The notes: generated from the letters alone by a model not told the origin. A stretch of 64,000 nucleotides of DNA from JAGGAG01 sp964638035 (GCA_964638035.1 CAZWXD010000002.1:119821-183820), one strand, 5' to 3'. Numbered from the stretch's first letter, positions 24,069 to 32,307 are shown. Made by a program: numbers and translations.

Positions 24069-25490
24069 TCAGCCCGCGGCACGGCGGAGCCGTGCGAGGC
24101 TCTCCTCGCGCCCCATGGCCACGAGCAGTTCGTTCACCGGTTCGGACACCGTGGACCCGGTGAGGGCCACGCGCACGGGCTGCATGAGGTCGCCCAGCTT
24201 GATGCCGGCTCCCTCCGCCCGGGCCTTGAGCGCCTCGAGGATGGGCTCCGCGGCCCACGCGGTCGCCGGGAGCGGCTCGAGCACGGCGATGGCGTGTCCC
24301 AGGCTCGCCGTGAAGGCCGCGCCCATCTTCGTCACCAGCTTCCCGGCCTTTTCGTCCCGCACCAGCCGCGAGGCATCGAGGCGGAGCGCCACCTGCTCGG
24401 CGAGGTGGGTCACCGTACGGGACCGCGCCTTGGCAGCGTCCACCAGGGTGCGCAGGTCCCGGCCTGCCGTGGGCACGCCCAGTCGCTCGAGCTGGCGGCT
24501 CACCGGGCCAAGCAGGTCGTCGGCCGGCAACCGTGACAGGTACTGGCCGTTCATCCACTCGAGCTTGGTGGTGTCGAACACCGCTGGCTTCTTCTGGATC
24601 CCCTCGAGGGAGAAGAGCGCCACCATCTCGTCGTCCGAGAGGATCTCCCGGTCCTCGCCCGGCGACCAGCCCAGCAGGGCGAGGAAGTTGCGCATGGCGC
24701 CGGGCAGGATCCCCTGGTCCTGGTAGTCTCCCACTGCCGTGGCACCATGCCGCTTGGAGAGCTTCTTCCCGTCGCTGCCCAGGATCATGGGGACGTGCGC
24801 AAAGACCGGCTCGGTCGCGCCCAGGGCGCGGTAGAGGGCCACCTGCTTCGGCGTGTTCGACACGTGGTCGTCCCCGCGGATCACGTGGGTGATGCCCATC
24901 GCGATGTCGTCGGAGACCACCGCCATGTTGTAGATCGCCGAGCCGTCCGACCGCAGGATGATGAAGTCGTCGATGTCACGGCCCTGGAAGCTGATCCGGC
25001 CATGCACCGCATCGTCCCATGCCAGTTCCTCGTCGGGCACCGCGAAACGGATGACGAACGGCTCGCCTCGCGCCATGCGCGCGGCTTCCTCTTCCGGGGT
25101 GAGTTGCCAGCGCGAGCGGACATACCGGAACTGGCCCCCCCTCGCCTCGGCGGCCTTCCGCTCGGCGGTGAGTTCGTCGGGGGTGGCAAAGCAGCGATAG
25201 GCCCTCCCCAGGGCGAGCAGGCGCTCGGCGTCGGCCCGGTGCCGGTCGCCGTACGCGCCCTGGAAGAACGGGCCTTCGTCCCAGGTGATGCCCAGCCAGG
25301 TGAGCCCGTCAAGGATCACCTGCGTGTGCGCGTCGGTGCTCCGCTCCTTGTCGGTGTCCTCGATCCGGAGCACGAAGGTGCCGCCCACCCGGCGGGCGTA
25401 GAGCCAGTTGAAGAGGGCGGTGCGGGCCCCTCCCACGTGGAGGTAGCCCGTGGGCGAGGGAGCGAACCGGACGCGCGGTGCCAGGGTCAT
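24069..25490 (-). CDS. gltX: Glutamyl-tRNA synthetase
   Basis: A 473-residue class I aminoacyl-tRNA synthetase that charges tRNA-Glu. The ATG at 25490 gives MTLAPRVRFAPSPTGYLHVGG, with the HIGH-type motif at the usual distance; the longer upstream ORF start is not protein-like. The KMSKS-type motif is KLSKRHGA near residue 240. The stem-contact and anticodon-binding domains (GLTWLGITWDEGP; a C-terminal helical cage) are present and length is normal. Whether it is discriminating or also charges tRNA-Gln cannot be told here; no gatCAB or glnS is in the window. A TACTTT element lies eight bases before the ATG. Confidence 0.96.
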   Translation of the reverse strand: MTLAPRVRFAPSPTGYLHVGGARTALFNWLYARRVGGTFVLRIEDTDKERSTDAHTQVILDGLTWLGITWDEGPFFQGAYGDRHRADAERLLALGRAYRCFATPDELTAERKAAEARGGQFRYVRSRWQLTPEEEAARMARGEPFVIRFAVPDEELAWDDAVHGRISFQGRDIDDFIILRSDGSAIYNMAVVSDDIAMGITHVIRGDDHVSNTPKQVALYRALGATEPVFAHVPMILGSDGKKLSKRHGATAVGDYQDQGILPGAMRNFLALLGWSPGEDREILSDDEMVALFSLEGIQKKPAVFDTTKLEWMNGQYLSRLPADDLLGPVSRQLERLGVPTAGRDLRTLVDAAKARSRTVTHLAEQVALRLDASRLVRDEKAGKLVTKMGAAFTASLGHAIAVLEPLPATAWAAEPILEALKARAEGAGIKLGDLMQPVRVALTGSTVSEPVNELLVAMGREESLARLRRAAG

Positions 25491-25498
25491 GGGCCGCG

Positions 25499-25504
25499 AA
25501 AGTA
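25499..25504 (-). promoter_or_regulatory. TAnnTT -10-like element of gltX
   Basis: TACTTT followed by CG, with eight bases to the gltX ATG at 25490, so any leader would be only one or two bases long. Confidence 0.45.
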
Positions 25505-25660
25505 ACTGTGGAGCGCGAGGGCGGGAAGGCAGCATGGGGCCGCGGGCCGGCCCGGGCGCGAGCGCGGCGCGGGGGAAACTCGTACTGCCCGCGGCGCGGC
25601 GTTATCATGCGAGCAGGTGCCAACGCAGGCAGTTCCGGACCCATTCCAGCGAGGTATGCC

Positions 25661-25867
25661 GTGGCGATCGTGAAGGTGATCGAGGTCATCGCGCAGTCGG
25701 AGAAGGGCTACGACGATGCCGTGAAGGAGGCCGTGAAGGATGCGTCCAGGACCGTGAAGGGCATCCGGTCGGTTTGGGTGGACAACTTCAGCGCCGAGGT
25801 GGAGGGCGGGAAGGTGACGGTGTTCCGGGTGAACGCGAAGATCTCGTTCGTCCTGAAGGACAGGTAG
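25661..25867 (+). CDS. Dodecin family flavin-binding protein
   Basis: A 68-residue protein starting at GTG 25661, with GCGAGG eight bases upstream. The sequence VKVIEVIAQSEKGYDDAVKEA, TVKGIRSVWVDNF and the final FRVNAKISFVL match dodecins, which assemble into hollow dodecamers that store flavins. The stacking tryptophan (SVWVDNF) is present. The flavin-contacting glutamine of characterised bacterial dodecins falls where this protein has Arg in FRVNAKISF, as in a subgroup I remember from environmental genomes. It is divergent from gltX across a 170-base gap. A TATCAT hexamer at 25603-25608 may be its -10 element. Confidence 0.85.
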   Translation: MAIVKVIEVIAQSEKGYDDAVKEAVKDASRTVKGIRSVWVDNFSAEVEGGKVTVFRVNAKISFVLKDR

Positions 25868-25887
25868 TCCGGGAGCTGGCAGGACGG

Positions 25888-25905
25888 CCGTGGCTGCTGC
25901 CACGG
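25888..25905. repeat. Small hairpin after dodecin
   Basis: CCGTGGC and GCCACGG form a 7-bp stem around TGCT between the dodecin stop and tRNA-Ser(GCT). No T-run follows on the plus strand, so termination is only a possibility. Confidence 0.3.
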
Positions 25906-25965
25906 AAAGCGTGAGGCGGGCTGGCCGGAGTGCCCGGCTGCCCGCCTGTTCGACGACCGTGCTCA

Positions 25966-26056
25966 CGGAGTGGGGGGGATTCGAACCCCCGATAGGGGCT
26001 TTCACCCCTATAACGGTTTAGCAAACCGCCGCCTTCAGCCACTCGGCCACCACTCC
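25966..26056 (-). tRNA. tRNA-Ser(GCT)
   Basis: A 91-base class II tRNA on the minus strand. The acceptor stem pairs GGAGTGG with CCACTCC. The anticodon loop is TTTGCTAAA with anticodon GCT. A long variable arm (TATAGGGG paired with CCCCTA) and T-loop GGTTCGAATCC complete the fold. The discriminator is G, as expected for serine. CCA is not encoded. A TAGATT element lies 12 bases before the 5' end. Confidence 0.97.
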
Positions 26057-26067
26057 CCAGGGGCGCG

Positions 26068-26073
26068 AATCTA
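26068..26073 (-). promoter_or_regulatory. TAnnTT -10-like element of tRNA-Ser(GCT)
   Basis: TAGATT followed by CG, 11 bases between its end and the tRNA 5' end, leaving a short leader. Confidence 0.5.
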
Positions 26074-26931
26074 GCCCCGTCCCGGCTCCGTGAGAAGGGC
26101 GTTGCGTGCCGCCGCCTCACGGGCATCGGCCTTTCGCTCCAGGGCACTCCACCGGAAGAAGATCACCGCCATCGAGATCCACATCACCGGGTCGGACACG
26201 CCCTTCATGATGAGGCCCGCCGTCTGCTGGTCCGCGTCGGCAGTGATGCCATGCACCCGCGGGGCGAGCTCATACAACCTGTATGCCGGGTGATCCGCGA
26301 AGGTCAGGAACGCCGCGGGCACCGTGGGGATGATGGTCGCCACAAAGAGGTAGGCGATCTTGGCTGGCTCGGACATGCGCCCCAGGGCGGGTGGCGCCAG
26401 GACCGGCCACCAGAGCGCCAGCCCGCTCACGAACCAGGCGACGTCGATCGCGAAGGCGCCGAGCTGTGACGCCATCAGCCGGTCGGCCACCGGCGGCACG
26501 TGCGTCACGAGGAGCACGGTGTTGAAGATGACGAGGCCAAGCAGCGGGCTCGCCAGCCTCCGGAGGACGCGGTCCCATCGCGGCGAGCTCGCCGCCCGCA
26601 GCTCCCAGGCCCAGGGTGGGACGCTGAGGATGAGGAAGGGCCACGAAATCTGGGCCAGCAGGAGCCACTGCACCGAATGGAGGCTCGCCAGGTAGCCGCC
26701 GCCGAGCGTGCCAATGGGCCAGTCGAGTGCGCCCCACACCAGCAGGAACCCACCCAGGAACGTCGCGATCCGTCCGGGGCCCCACGAGCAGCCTGGTGGG
26801 GCGAGCTGCAGGGCCCGGTGGCGCGCAAGGAAGTACGTGCCAGCGAGCAGTAGCACGGCCAACCACACGCCGGGGTAGGCGCGCCACTCCCAGCTCCATG
26901 GCTGGTTGGTTGCCGCACACCACCACGTCAT
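26071..26931 (-). CDS. CtaG/caa3-type cytochrome c oxidase assembly membrane protein
   Basis: A 286-residue protein with about seven membrane segments. The ATG at 26931 overlaps the SCO gene stop as ATGA. The phrases WGALDWPIGTLGGGYLASLHSVQWLLL, HVPPVADRLMAS and LSVPPWAWELRAA are typical of the PF09678 CtaG family, whose members help assemble the CuB centre of caa3-type oxidases. A later ADADQQTAGLIMKGVSDPV fits the last helices of the family. Directly upstream is a copper chaperone fusion, which supports a role in copper delivery to an oxidase. The oxidase genes themselves are not in the window. Confidence 0.85.
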   Translation of the reverse strand: MTWWCAATNQPWSWEWRAYPGVWLAVLLLAGTYFLARHRALQLAPPGCSWGPGRIATFLGGFLLVWGALDWPIGTLGGGYLASLHSVQWLLLAQISWPFLILSVPPWAWELRAASSPRWDRVLRRLASPLLGLVIFNTVLLVTHVPPVADRLMASQLGAFAIDVAWFVSGLALWWPVLAPPALGRMSEPAKIAYLFVATIIPTVPAAFLTFADHPAYRLYELAPRVHGITADADQQTAGLIMKGVSDPVMWISMAVIFFRWSALERKADAREAAARNALLTEPGRG

Positions 26932-27980
26932 GGCGCGTCCCCATAGGCGCGCACGGGGAGGCTGACCGCCACGAGGCCCGCGTGGGCCAGCTCGAGGGTC
27001 ACCCGCACCGTGTCCCCGGGCACCGGCTTCCGGCGAAGGTCCATGAGCATGAGGTGCGTGCTGCCAGGTGCGAGGACGAGGCTGTCCCCTGCGGCGATCG
27101 GGATGCTTCCCCGGGCGGTCATGTGCACCCGGTCGCCGGTTCGCTCCTGCCCGTGCACCTCGGCACGGGCCGCGTCCGGTGTGTGCACCGCCACCAGCGT
27201 GTCGGTGGTCGAGCCACGGTTCCGCACCACGAAGTATGCTGCCGCCTCGTCCTGTGTCGGCGGCGCGAAGGCGAAGCCGCCCGCCACGTCGACGGCGGCG
27301 GTGGACGGCGAGGCGCCCATCGCCACGAGGCGCGGCAGGTCGTGCGCCCAGTCGGCCTGCCGGAAGCCGAACGGGTAGAGGTAGCGCACGATGCCGTCCG
27401 CAGTGGCCGCCGACACGAACGCCGCATGGCCCACGCCGTACTCGTTGGGCCGGCTCGAGTCGGTGACTTCCTTGACCGAGGGGGGCAACCGGGCCGCCTG
27501 CTCGGCGCGGGCAATCTCCGCGGGCGTACCCCGCAAGCCGATGAATGTCGGGTCGAAGGCGTCGAGCCACTCGCGGATGCGCTTCGCGGTGTCGCGCTCG
27601 GGGTCGGTGGTGATGAACACCACCTTGATGCGACTGGCCTCGGTGGCCGGCATGCCCTTCAGCGCCCGTGCTATGTTGGCCATGTGCACCGGGCAGACAT
27701 CGGGGCAGTGCGTGTACCCGAAGAAGACCAGGGTCACGTAGCCCGCCGCCTGGCGGCGCAGGTCGAACGACTTGCCGTCGGTGTCGGTCAGGACGATCCC
27801 TGGCAGGGGCTTGGGCGGATCGAGCCTGAGGCCCCGGGGGAGGTTCGCCGTGTCCGCGGCAACGGCCGCGTTGCCAGCCGGGCCAGGCTTGGTGTCACGC
27901 GGCGTGCAGCCCGGGAGGAGCAGGGCGACGGCCAGCAGGGAGGGCAGGGCAGGGCGGCAGGTGGTTAACATCCCATCCAT
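26928..27980 (-). CDS. SCO1/SenC-PCuAC fusion copper chaperone lipoprotein
   Basis: About 350 residues. A lipoprotein signal ends at LLLPGC. Residues about 55-215 form a SCO thioredoxin-like domain: VFFGYTHCPDVCPVHMANI holds the CxxxC copper site, and the distal His is in YGVGHAAFV. Residues about 240-350 are a PCuAC (DUF461) domain: AAAYFVVRNRGSTTDTL, a first His in VHGQ, then Met and the H-x-M in GSTHLMLMDL. The two domains normally occur as separate partner proteins in CuA assembly, so this is a fusion. Start is uncertain between TTG 27986, ATG 27980 (used) and ATG 27971. It is coupled to the CtaG-like gene. Confidence 0.88.
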   Translation of the reverse strand: MDGMLTTCRPALPSLLAVALLLPGCTPRDTKPGPAGNAAVAADTANLPRGLRLDPPKPLPGIVLTDTDGKSFDLRRQAAGYVTLVFFGYTHCPDVCPVHMANIARALKGMPATEASRIKVVFITTDPERDTAKRIREWLDAFDPTFIGLRGTPAEIARAEQAARLPPSVKEVTDSSRPNEYGVGHAAFVSAATADGIVRYLYPFGFRQADWAHDLPRLVAMGASPSTAAVDVAGGFAFAPPTQDEAAAYFVVRNRGSTTDTLVAVHTPDAARAEVHGQERTGDRVHMTARGSIPIAAGDSLVLAPGSTHLMLMDLRRKPVPGDTVRVTLELAHAGLVAVSLPVRAYGDAP

Positions 27981-27997
27981 CGTCAATGAGGTGATCC

Positions 27998-28450
27998 GTG
28001 AAAGTTACCATGCTGGCCGTCCTCGCCGGAGCCCTGGTGGCCTGCGGCGGGGGCAGCAAGGGGGCAAGTGCCAGTCTCGGCGGCCTGCACATCCGCCACG
28101 CCGTGGCCTGGACCTCGGGGGACGTGAAGGGCGCGTCGGTTGCCTTCGAGGTGGAGAACCGGTCGGACCGGGCGGACACCCTGGTGGCGGTCACCTCCCC
28201 ACGCGGCAATGCCGTGCTGCATGTCGAGCGGCCGGGTGGCGGGATGCAACCGGTGCAGGTGCTGCCGCTGCCGCGGCACATGGCCACGCGCCTCGGGCAC
28301 GGCCTGCACGTCATGGTGAGCGAGATGGCGGAGCAGCCGAAGGCGGGCCAGGTGCTTCCGGTGACGCTGCGCTTCGCCAGCGGCGGCGCGGTGGACCTCG
28401 AGGTTCCCGTGTTCCGGTTTACCGAGGCAATGGACATCCTGGGCCGGTAG
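27998..28450 (+). CDS. PCuAC-like copper chaperone lipoprotein
   Basis: A 150-residue lipoprotein (MLAVLAGALVACGGGS, lipid Cys near residue 16) of the DUF461/PCuAC type. Copper ligands are visible as a His in AVLHVERPGGGMQ, a Met near MATRLGHG and H-x-M in GLHVMVSEM. GTG at 27998 has AGGTG five bases upstream. It is divergent from the SCO-PCuAC fusion with a gap of about 17 bases, so its control region must lie partly in that gene. With the fusion and the CtaG-like gene it forms a periplasmic copper-delivery set. The C-terminal strand VPVFRFTEAMDILG ends the fold. Confidence 0.8.
   Translation: MKVTMLAVLAGALVACGGGSKGASASLGGLHIRHAVAWTSGDVKGASVAFEVENRSDRADTLVAVTSPRGNAVLHVERPGGGMQPVQVLPLPRHMATRLGHGLHVMVSEMAEQPKAGQVLPVTLRFASGGAVDLEVPVFRFTEAMDILGR
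28002..28007 (-). promoter_or_regulatory. TAnnTT -10-like element of the SCO-PCuAC gene, inside the opposing CDS
   Basis: TAACTT on the minus strand, 21 bases before ATG 27980 and within the first codons of the divergent PCuAC gene. Confidence 0.35.
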
Positions 28451-28852
28451 CTACCACACCTTCAGCTCCCATTCCATCCGGGTTGCGCCACCGGCGGCCG
28501 TCCAGTCGTTGGGCGGCGTGTGGGCCAGGCGGACGTAGCGAACCACCGAGCGCACGCCGCCGTCGGCGGGCACCTCGATGGCAGCGCGCGCCACCTTGAC
28601 CGGCCCGAGGCCACGGATCGTGACGGTCCGGACCACGAGGCTCGAGTCACGCAGGAGGCGGTCAGCCAGTGCCGGGTCGATGACATATCCCTGGTTCGTC
28701 TCCTGCGACTTGAGCGCGGCCTGCCGACGCTCCTCGATCATCGCCCGGGCCACGGCATAGCTTGCCTCGGGCGTGGCCGGCCTGGTGGACCACTGCCGCA
28801 CGCCCAGCGCGGCGCCGGCCAGGAGGAGGATGAGGGCGAGCAGGAATTTCAT
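28451..28852 (-). CDS. Hypothetical membrane-anchored protein
   Basis: A 133-residue protein. An N-terminal membrane anchor or signal (KFLLALILLLAGAALGVRQW) is followed by a soluble alpha/beta part (ALADRLLRDSSLVVRTVTIRGL, EVPADGGVRSVVRYVRL, RMEWELKVW). I recognise no family. GAGG lies five bases before ATG 28852; a GTG at 28855 just before it would overlap the aminotransferase stop as GTGA. It is the last gene of a five-gene minus-strand run. Its stop codon abuts the stop of the convergent PCuAC gene (TAG|CTA). Confidence 0.65.
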   Translation of the reverse strand: MKFLLALILLLAGAALGVRQWSTRPATPEASYAVARAMIEERRQAALKSQETNQGYVIDPALADRLLRDSSLVVRTVTIRGLGPVKVARAAIEVPADGGVRSVVRYVRLAHTPPNDWTAAGGATRMEWELKVW

Positions 28853-30033
28853 CACGGCCTCGTGGCGTGGGGACGGTGTGCGGTGAGCGCCTGGAGCCGC
28901 GCCGCCGCAGCGCGGAGGGTTTCCTCGCGCTTGCAGAAGGCAAAGCGAACCAGCCGGCGCGAGGGATCGGGCGAGGCAAAAAAGCTGGAGCCGGGCACCG
29001 GCGCCACGCCGATGTCCTGCGTGAGCCAGCGGGCAAACTCCGGGTCGGGCAGGTCGCTCAGGGCGGAGTAATCGGCGAGGATGTAGTACGCGCCCTCGGG
29101 CCGCGTGACCCCGAATCCCGCCGCAGCGAGGGCGGCGTGCAGGAGTTCCCTGCGCCCGTGGTACTGCCCCGCCAGCTCCCGGTAGAAGCCCCCATCCAGC
29201 AGTTCCAGGGCGTCAGCCACCGCTTCCATGAGCGGCGCGGGGGCGCCCACGGTCAGGAAGTCGTGGACCTTGCGGATCGGCCCCGTCATGGCCGCGGGCG
29301 CAATCGCCCAGCCAATGCGCCAGCCGGTCACGGCAAAGGTCTTGGACGCCCCGCTGATCGTGATGGTGCGCTCCGCCATCCCGGGCAGCGATGCCATCGG
29401 GATGTGCGGGCCCTCGTAGCGAATATGCTCGTAGATCTCGTCGGTCACCGCCCACGCATCGAACTGCTGGCAGAGGGCCGCGATCGCCTCCAGCTCCTGC
29501 CGGCGGAAGACGCGCCCCGTCGGATTGGCGGGCGAGTTGAGGATGATCGCCCGGGTACGGGGCGTGAAGGCCGTTGCCAGCCGGTCGGTGTCGATCCCGC
29601 TGCCAGCGGGCAGGGGCACGTGTCGCAGCGTGGCCCCCGCCAGGATCGCATCCGGCCCGTAGTTCTCGTAGAAGGGGTCGAAGACGATCACCTCGTCACC
29701 CGGCTCGAGCAGCGCCATCAGGCTGGCGACCATCGCCTCCGTGGAGCCACACGTGACGGTGATGTCGGTCTCGGGGTTGACGTGCATGCCGTACCACTCG
29801 GCGTACTTCCGTGCGAGCGCCTCCCGCAGGCGGCGGGAGCCCCAGGTGATGGCGTACTGGTTGACATCGGAGGCGATCGCCCGGCGGGCCGCTTCCTTGA
29901 CAACCTCCGGGGCGGCAAAGTCCGGGAACCCCTGTGCCAGGTTGATGGCGCCGTGCTCGCGCGCCAGCGCGGACATGCCCCGGATCACCGACTCGGTGAA
30001 GTGGCGTGTGCGACCGCCGATGGCCGGCGTCAT
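28852..30033 (-). CDS. Class I/II PLP aminotransferase (kynurenine/methionine aminotransferase-like)
   Basis: A 393-residue fold-type I aminotransferase. It has INLAQGFPDFAAPEVV, the YAITWGSRRLREALARKY entry, the NSPANPTGRVF motif and the PLP lysine in ITISGASKTFAVTGWRIGW. LVRFAFCKREETL follows near the end. The GFPDF and FDPFYENYGPDA phrases are typical of the group holding kynurenine-oxoglutarate transaminase and YbdL-type methionine aminotransferase, so it probably transaminates aromatic or sulfur amino acids. Its ATG overlaps the stop of the upstream serine hydrolase as ATGA. Exact substrate not determinable from sequence. Confidence 0.85.
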   Translation of the reverse strand: MTPAIGGRTRHFTESVIRGMSALAREHGAINLAQGFPDFAAPEVVKEAARRAIASDVNQYAITWGSRRLREALARKYAEWYGMHVNPETDITVTCGSTEAMVASLMALLEPGDEVIVFDPFYENYGPDAILAGATLRHVPLPAGSGIDTDRLATAFTPRTRAIILNSPANPTGRVFRRQELEAIAALCQQFDAWAVTDEIYEHIRYEGPHIPMASLPGMAERTITISGASKTFAVTGWRIGWAIAPAAMTGPIRKVHDFLTVGAPAPLMEAVADALELLDGGFYRELAGQYHGRRELLHAALAAAGFGVTRPEGAYYILADYSALSDLPDPEFARWLTQDIGVAPVPGSSFFASPDPSRRLVRFAFCKREETLRAAAARLQALTAHRPHATRP

Positions 30034-31511
30034 GGGGCCAGCAGCAGGTATTCGTACACCGTGCCGTCCGGTGCGCGGTACATCAGGGCGTTCGCCTTGT
30101 GCCCGTTGGCAAAGCTGAACTGGGTGATCGTGACCTCGAGCCCGCCGCGCTCAGCGGTGCGGAGCAGCTTGCGCTCGGTGGGCGGGCCCCAGGGCCCGAG
30201 ACGCGTGGCAATGTCATGCACCCGCTCGTCGGTGAGGAACCAGTTGAACTCCCCTGCCAGCCGCGCGCGATCCACCTTGCCGGCCTGCAGTTCGCCCAGG
30301 AGCGTCGCGGCCATGTCGGCCGCCGGCGGGCCCCGTACCGCAGGGGCGGGCCGGGGGGCCTGCTGGCGGCGCGGTGGCGCTGTCGAATCGGCCGGTGGCG
30401 CAGCGCGGAAGGGCAGTTCCGCCGCCTGCCAGAGTTGCGCCAGGGGGACGCCATTCTCGGTGTTGGAGAGCACGACCGCGGCACTTCGCGTCGCGGGCAC
30501 CATGATGTTCTGGGCGGCAAACCCGTTCACCGCACCGGAGTGGCCCCAGGTCGTATCGGCACCCAGGCGGCCGATGACGAGGCCGCCCGCGTAGGTGGTC
30601 TCGATGCCGTCGGCGAGCATCCGGGGTGTGGTCATGAGCGCCAGCCACTCGCCCTGCACCACCCGCCCGTCCATCAGTGCCTTGTCCCATCGCAGGAGGT
30701 CGGGCGCGGTGGACCAGATGCCGCCGGCCGCGCCGATCCAGCCGGCTCCCTCGCGTCCCGCGGGCTGCAGTGGCCCGAGCGCAAAGGACAGGTAGCCCCG
30801 CGCAAAGCCCGGCCCTGAGGCCGCCGGGTCGATCACGGTGTGGGGCATGTCGAACGGCACGAAGATGCGCTCCCGCAGGAGCTGCGCCAGCGGGGTGCCG
30901 GTGACGAGCTCGGCGACCCGCCCCAGCATCATGAACCCCGTGTTGCTGTACGAGTACCGGGTTCCCGGGGGGAAGTCGAGCGGGCGTCCCGCATACTCGC
31001 GGATGAGCTGGTCGGTGCTGATCGGCTTGAGCATGCGCCGGTCGAGGAAGTCGAGCGGATAGTAGTCGGCATACCCGCTGACATGGTTCATCAGGTCGCG
31101 CAGCGTGATGTCATCGCCCCGGGTCAGCCCCGTGAAGTACTTCGAGACGGGATCCTGCGGCGACAGGCGGCCCTCCGCGGCGAGCTGGAGCACGATCGCC
31201 ACCGTGAACTGCTTGGTGACCGAGCCGATGGCGAACCGGGTGGCGGTGTCGACCGGCACTGGCCCGGCGCGCACGGCGGCGCCGTAGCCGCGGGCCAGGA
31301 CGATCTCGCCCTCCCGCATGAGGCCCACCTGCAGGCCCGAGAGGTTCCGTTGCGCGGTCACCTGTGCCACGAACGAGTCGACAGCCGCCTCGTTGACCGC
31401 CGGCGGGGCGGCGACCTGCGCCGCCAGGAGGAGGGGTGCACCCAGCACCCCGAAGAACACGGCCACACCCATCCTGCCCGACCTGCCGTCCCTACGCGCC
31501 CCGAAGCGCAT
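30030..31511 (-). CDS. Secreted serine hydrolase, class C beta-lactamase/esterase family
   Basis: A 493-residue protein with a signal peptide (FFGVLGAPLLLAAQVAA). The catalytic motif S-x-x-K is in FAIGSVTKQFTVAIV, the Tyr motif is YSYSNTGFMMLG, and the third motif is WGHSGAVNG. These define the PF00144 fold of class C beta-lactamases, D-alanyl-D-alanine peptidases and esterases. A proline-rich linker (near residues 375-400) leads to a C-terminal lipocalin-like beta domain, common in periplasmic relatives. ATG 31511 has AAGGA nine bases upstream and overlaps the DinB gene by 20 bases. More likely an esterase or peptidase than a resistance enzyme. Confidence 0.87.
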   Translation of the reverse strand: MRFGARRDGRSGRMGVAVFFGVLGAPLLLAAQVAAPPAVNEAAVDSFVAQVTAQRNLSGLQVGLMREGEIVLARGYGAAVRAGPVPVDTATRFAIGSVTKQFTVAIVLQLAAEGRLSPQDPVSKYFTGLTRGDDITLRDLMNHVSGYADYYPLDFLDRRMLKPISTDQLIREYAGRPLDFPPGTRYSYSNTGFMMLGRVAELVTGTPLAQLLRERIFVPFDMPHTVIDPAASGPGFARGYLSFALGPLQPAGREGAGWIGAAGGIWSTAPDLLRWDKALMDGRVVQGEWLALMTTPRMLADGIETTYAGGLVIGRLGADTTWGHSGAVNGFAAQNIMVPATRSAAVVLSNTENGVPLAQLWQAAELPFRAAPPADSTAPPRRQQAPRPAPAVRGPPAADMAATLLGELQAGKVDRARLAGEFNWFLTDERVHDIATRLGPWGPPTERKLLRTAERGGLEVTITQFSFANGHKANALMYRAPDGTVYEYLLLAP

Positions 31512-32043
31512 GCCACGTCCTTTCTGCCTGCCAGAGGTGTCGGTGCTGGTGGCGCGGGACGATCATGAGCGCCGACCAGAGGTTGTACTGCGCCTTCGAG
31601 TTGAATGGTGAAGGAATGCGCACGCGGTCAATCGGGTGGCCACCGGCGTCGCGGATGCACTTTAGGAAGCTGGCCTGGTGCTCCTCGAACCTGGCCACGA
31701 GGTCCGCTGGAGGGGTCAGGTGCTGGGGGATGAACGGTGCCGTCGTCGGGACGCGAAACCGCACTGGCGGTGGCAGCAACACCGTGAGCAGCCAGCCCGC
31801 CGGGTCGCGGCGGTACCGTCCCCCCGCCTGCCCCAGGGACTGCGCGCTCGCGACCGCCGCGCGCACCAGGGGCAGCATGGCCTCGCTCGTGAGGTTCAGG
31901 TGCGCAATGCACTCGGCGATGGACCAGCGCCCCGGTGCCGGCCGCTCGGTCCAGTGGGCGTCCGGCACCGCGCGGCTGATGTCGTGCAACCGCACGGTCG
32001 CCGTCCGGTACTCCTCCACGAGGCCGGCCAGTTGCCGGTGCAT
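31492..32043 (-). CDS. DinB superfamily (DinB_2) protein
   Basis: A 183-residue four-helix bundle protein. It begins MHRQLAGLVEEYRTATVRL and shows WTERPAPGRWSIAECIAHLNLTSEAML, with the first His of the putative metal triad. The other two histidines are in a late VPRHQHRHLWQAERTW segment. DinB-like proteins are metal-dependent thiol S-transferases or of unknown role; characterised cases use bacillithiol or mycothiol. The gene starts four bases after the small coiled-coil gene and overlaps the serine hydrolase, so it lies inside the operon. Confidence 0.8.
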   Translation of the reverse strand: MHRQLAGLVEEYRTATVRLHDISRAVPDAHWTERPAPGRWSIAECIAHLNLTSEAMLPLVRAAVASAQSLGQAGGRYRRDPAGWLLTVLLPPPVRFRVPTTAPFIPQHLTPPADLVARFEEHQASFLKCIRDAGGHPIDRVRIPSPFNSKAQYNLWSALMIVPRHQHRHLWQAERTWHALRGA

Positions 32044-32046
32044 CCC

Positions 32047-32307
32047 TCAACGGTCAGTCGATTGGGTGCCGGGGCGGGCCAGCAGGCGCTCGGCGAAGTC
32101 GAGTCGCTCCTGCACCTCGAGCATCTCGGTGCGGAGGCCGTCGACCTCCTGCCGGAGCGCCGCCAGCTCCGCCTCGGCGCCGCCCAACCCTCCACGCAGC
32201 CGGGCCTCCTCCAGGCTCATCTTCGCGAGCTTCTGCTTGCCGCCCATGTAAATGGCCATGATGGGAATCAGCATGGCGGCAATGGGGATCAGCGGGCCGA
32301 GTTCCAT
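32047..32307 (-). CDS. Small membrane protein with coiled coil
   Basis: An 86-residue protein starting at ATG 32307, with GAGGAA about six bases upstream. The N-terminus (LIPIAAMLIPIMAIYMGG) is a membrane segment. The rest is a charged heptad-like helix (AEAELAALRQEVDGLRTEM; VQERLDFAERLLA) that should form a coiled coil. The layout resembles PspB-like small envelope proteins, but I see no further support. It heads the operon with the DinB-like, serine hydrolase and aminotransferase genes. A TATCTT element lies 27 bases upstream. Confidence 0.75.
   Translation of the reverse strand: MELGPLIPIAAMLIPIMAIYMGGKQKLAKMSLEEARLRGGLGGAEAELAALRQEVDGLRTEMLEVQERLDFAERLLARPGTQSTDR

Noticed and set aside
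30030..31511. Antibiotic-resistance class C beta-lactamase
   Set aside because: SxxK, YSN and HSG motifs are shared by many esterases and D-Ala-D-Ala peptidases. The C-terminal lipocalin-like domain argues against a clinical-type AmpC.
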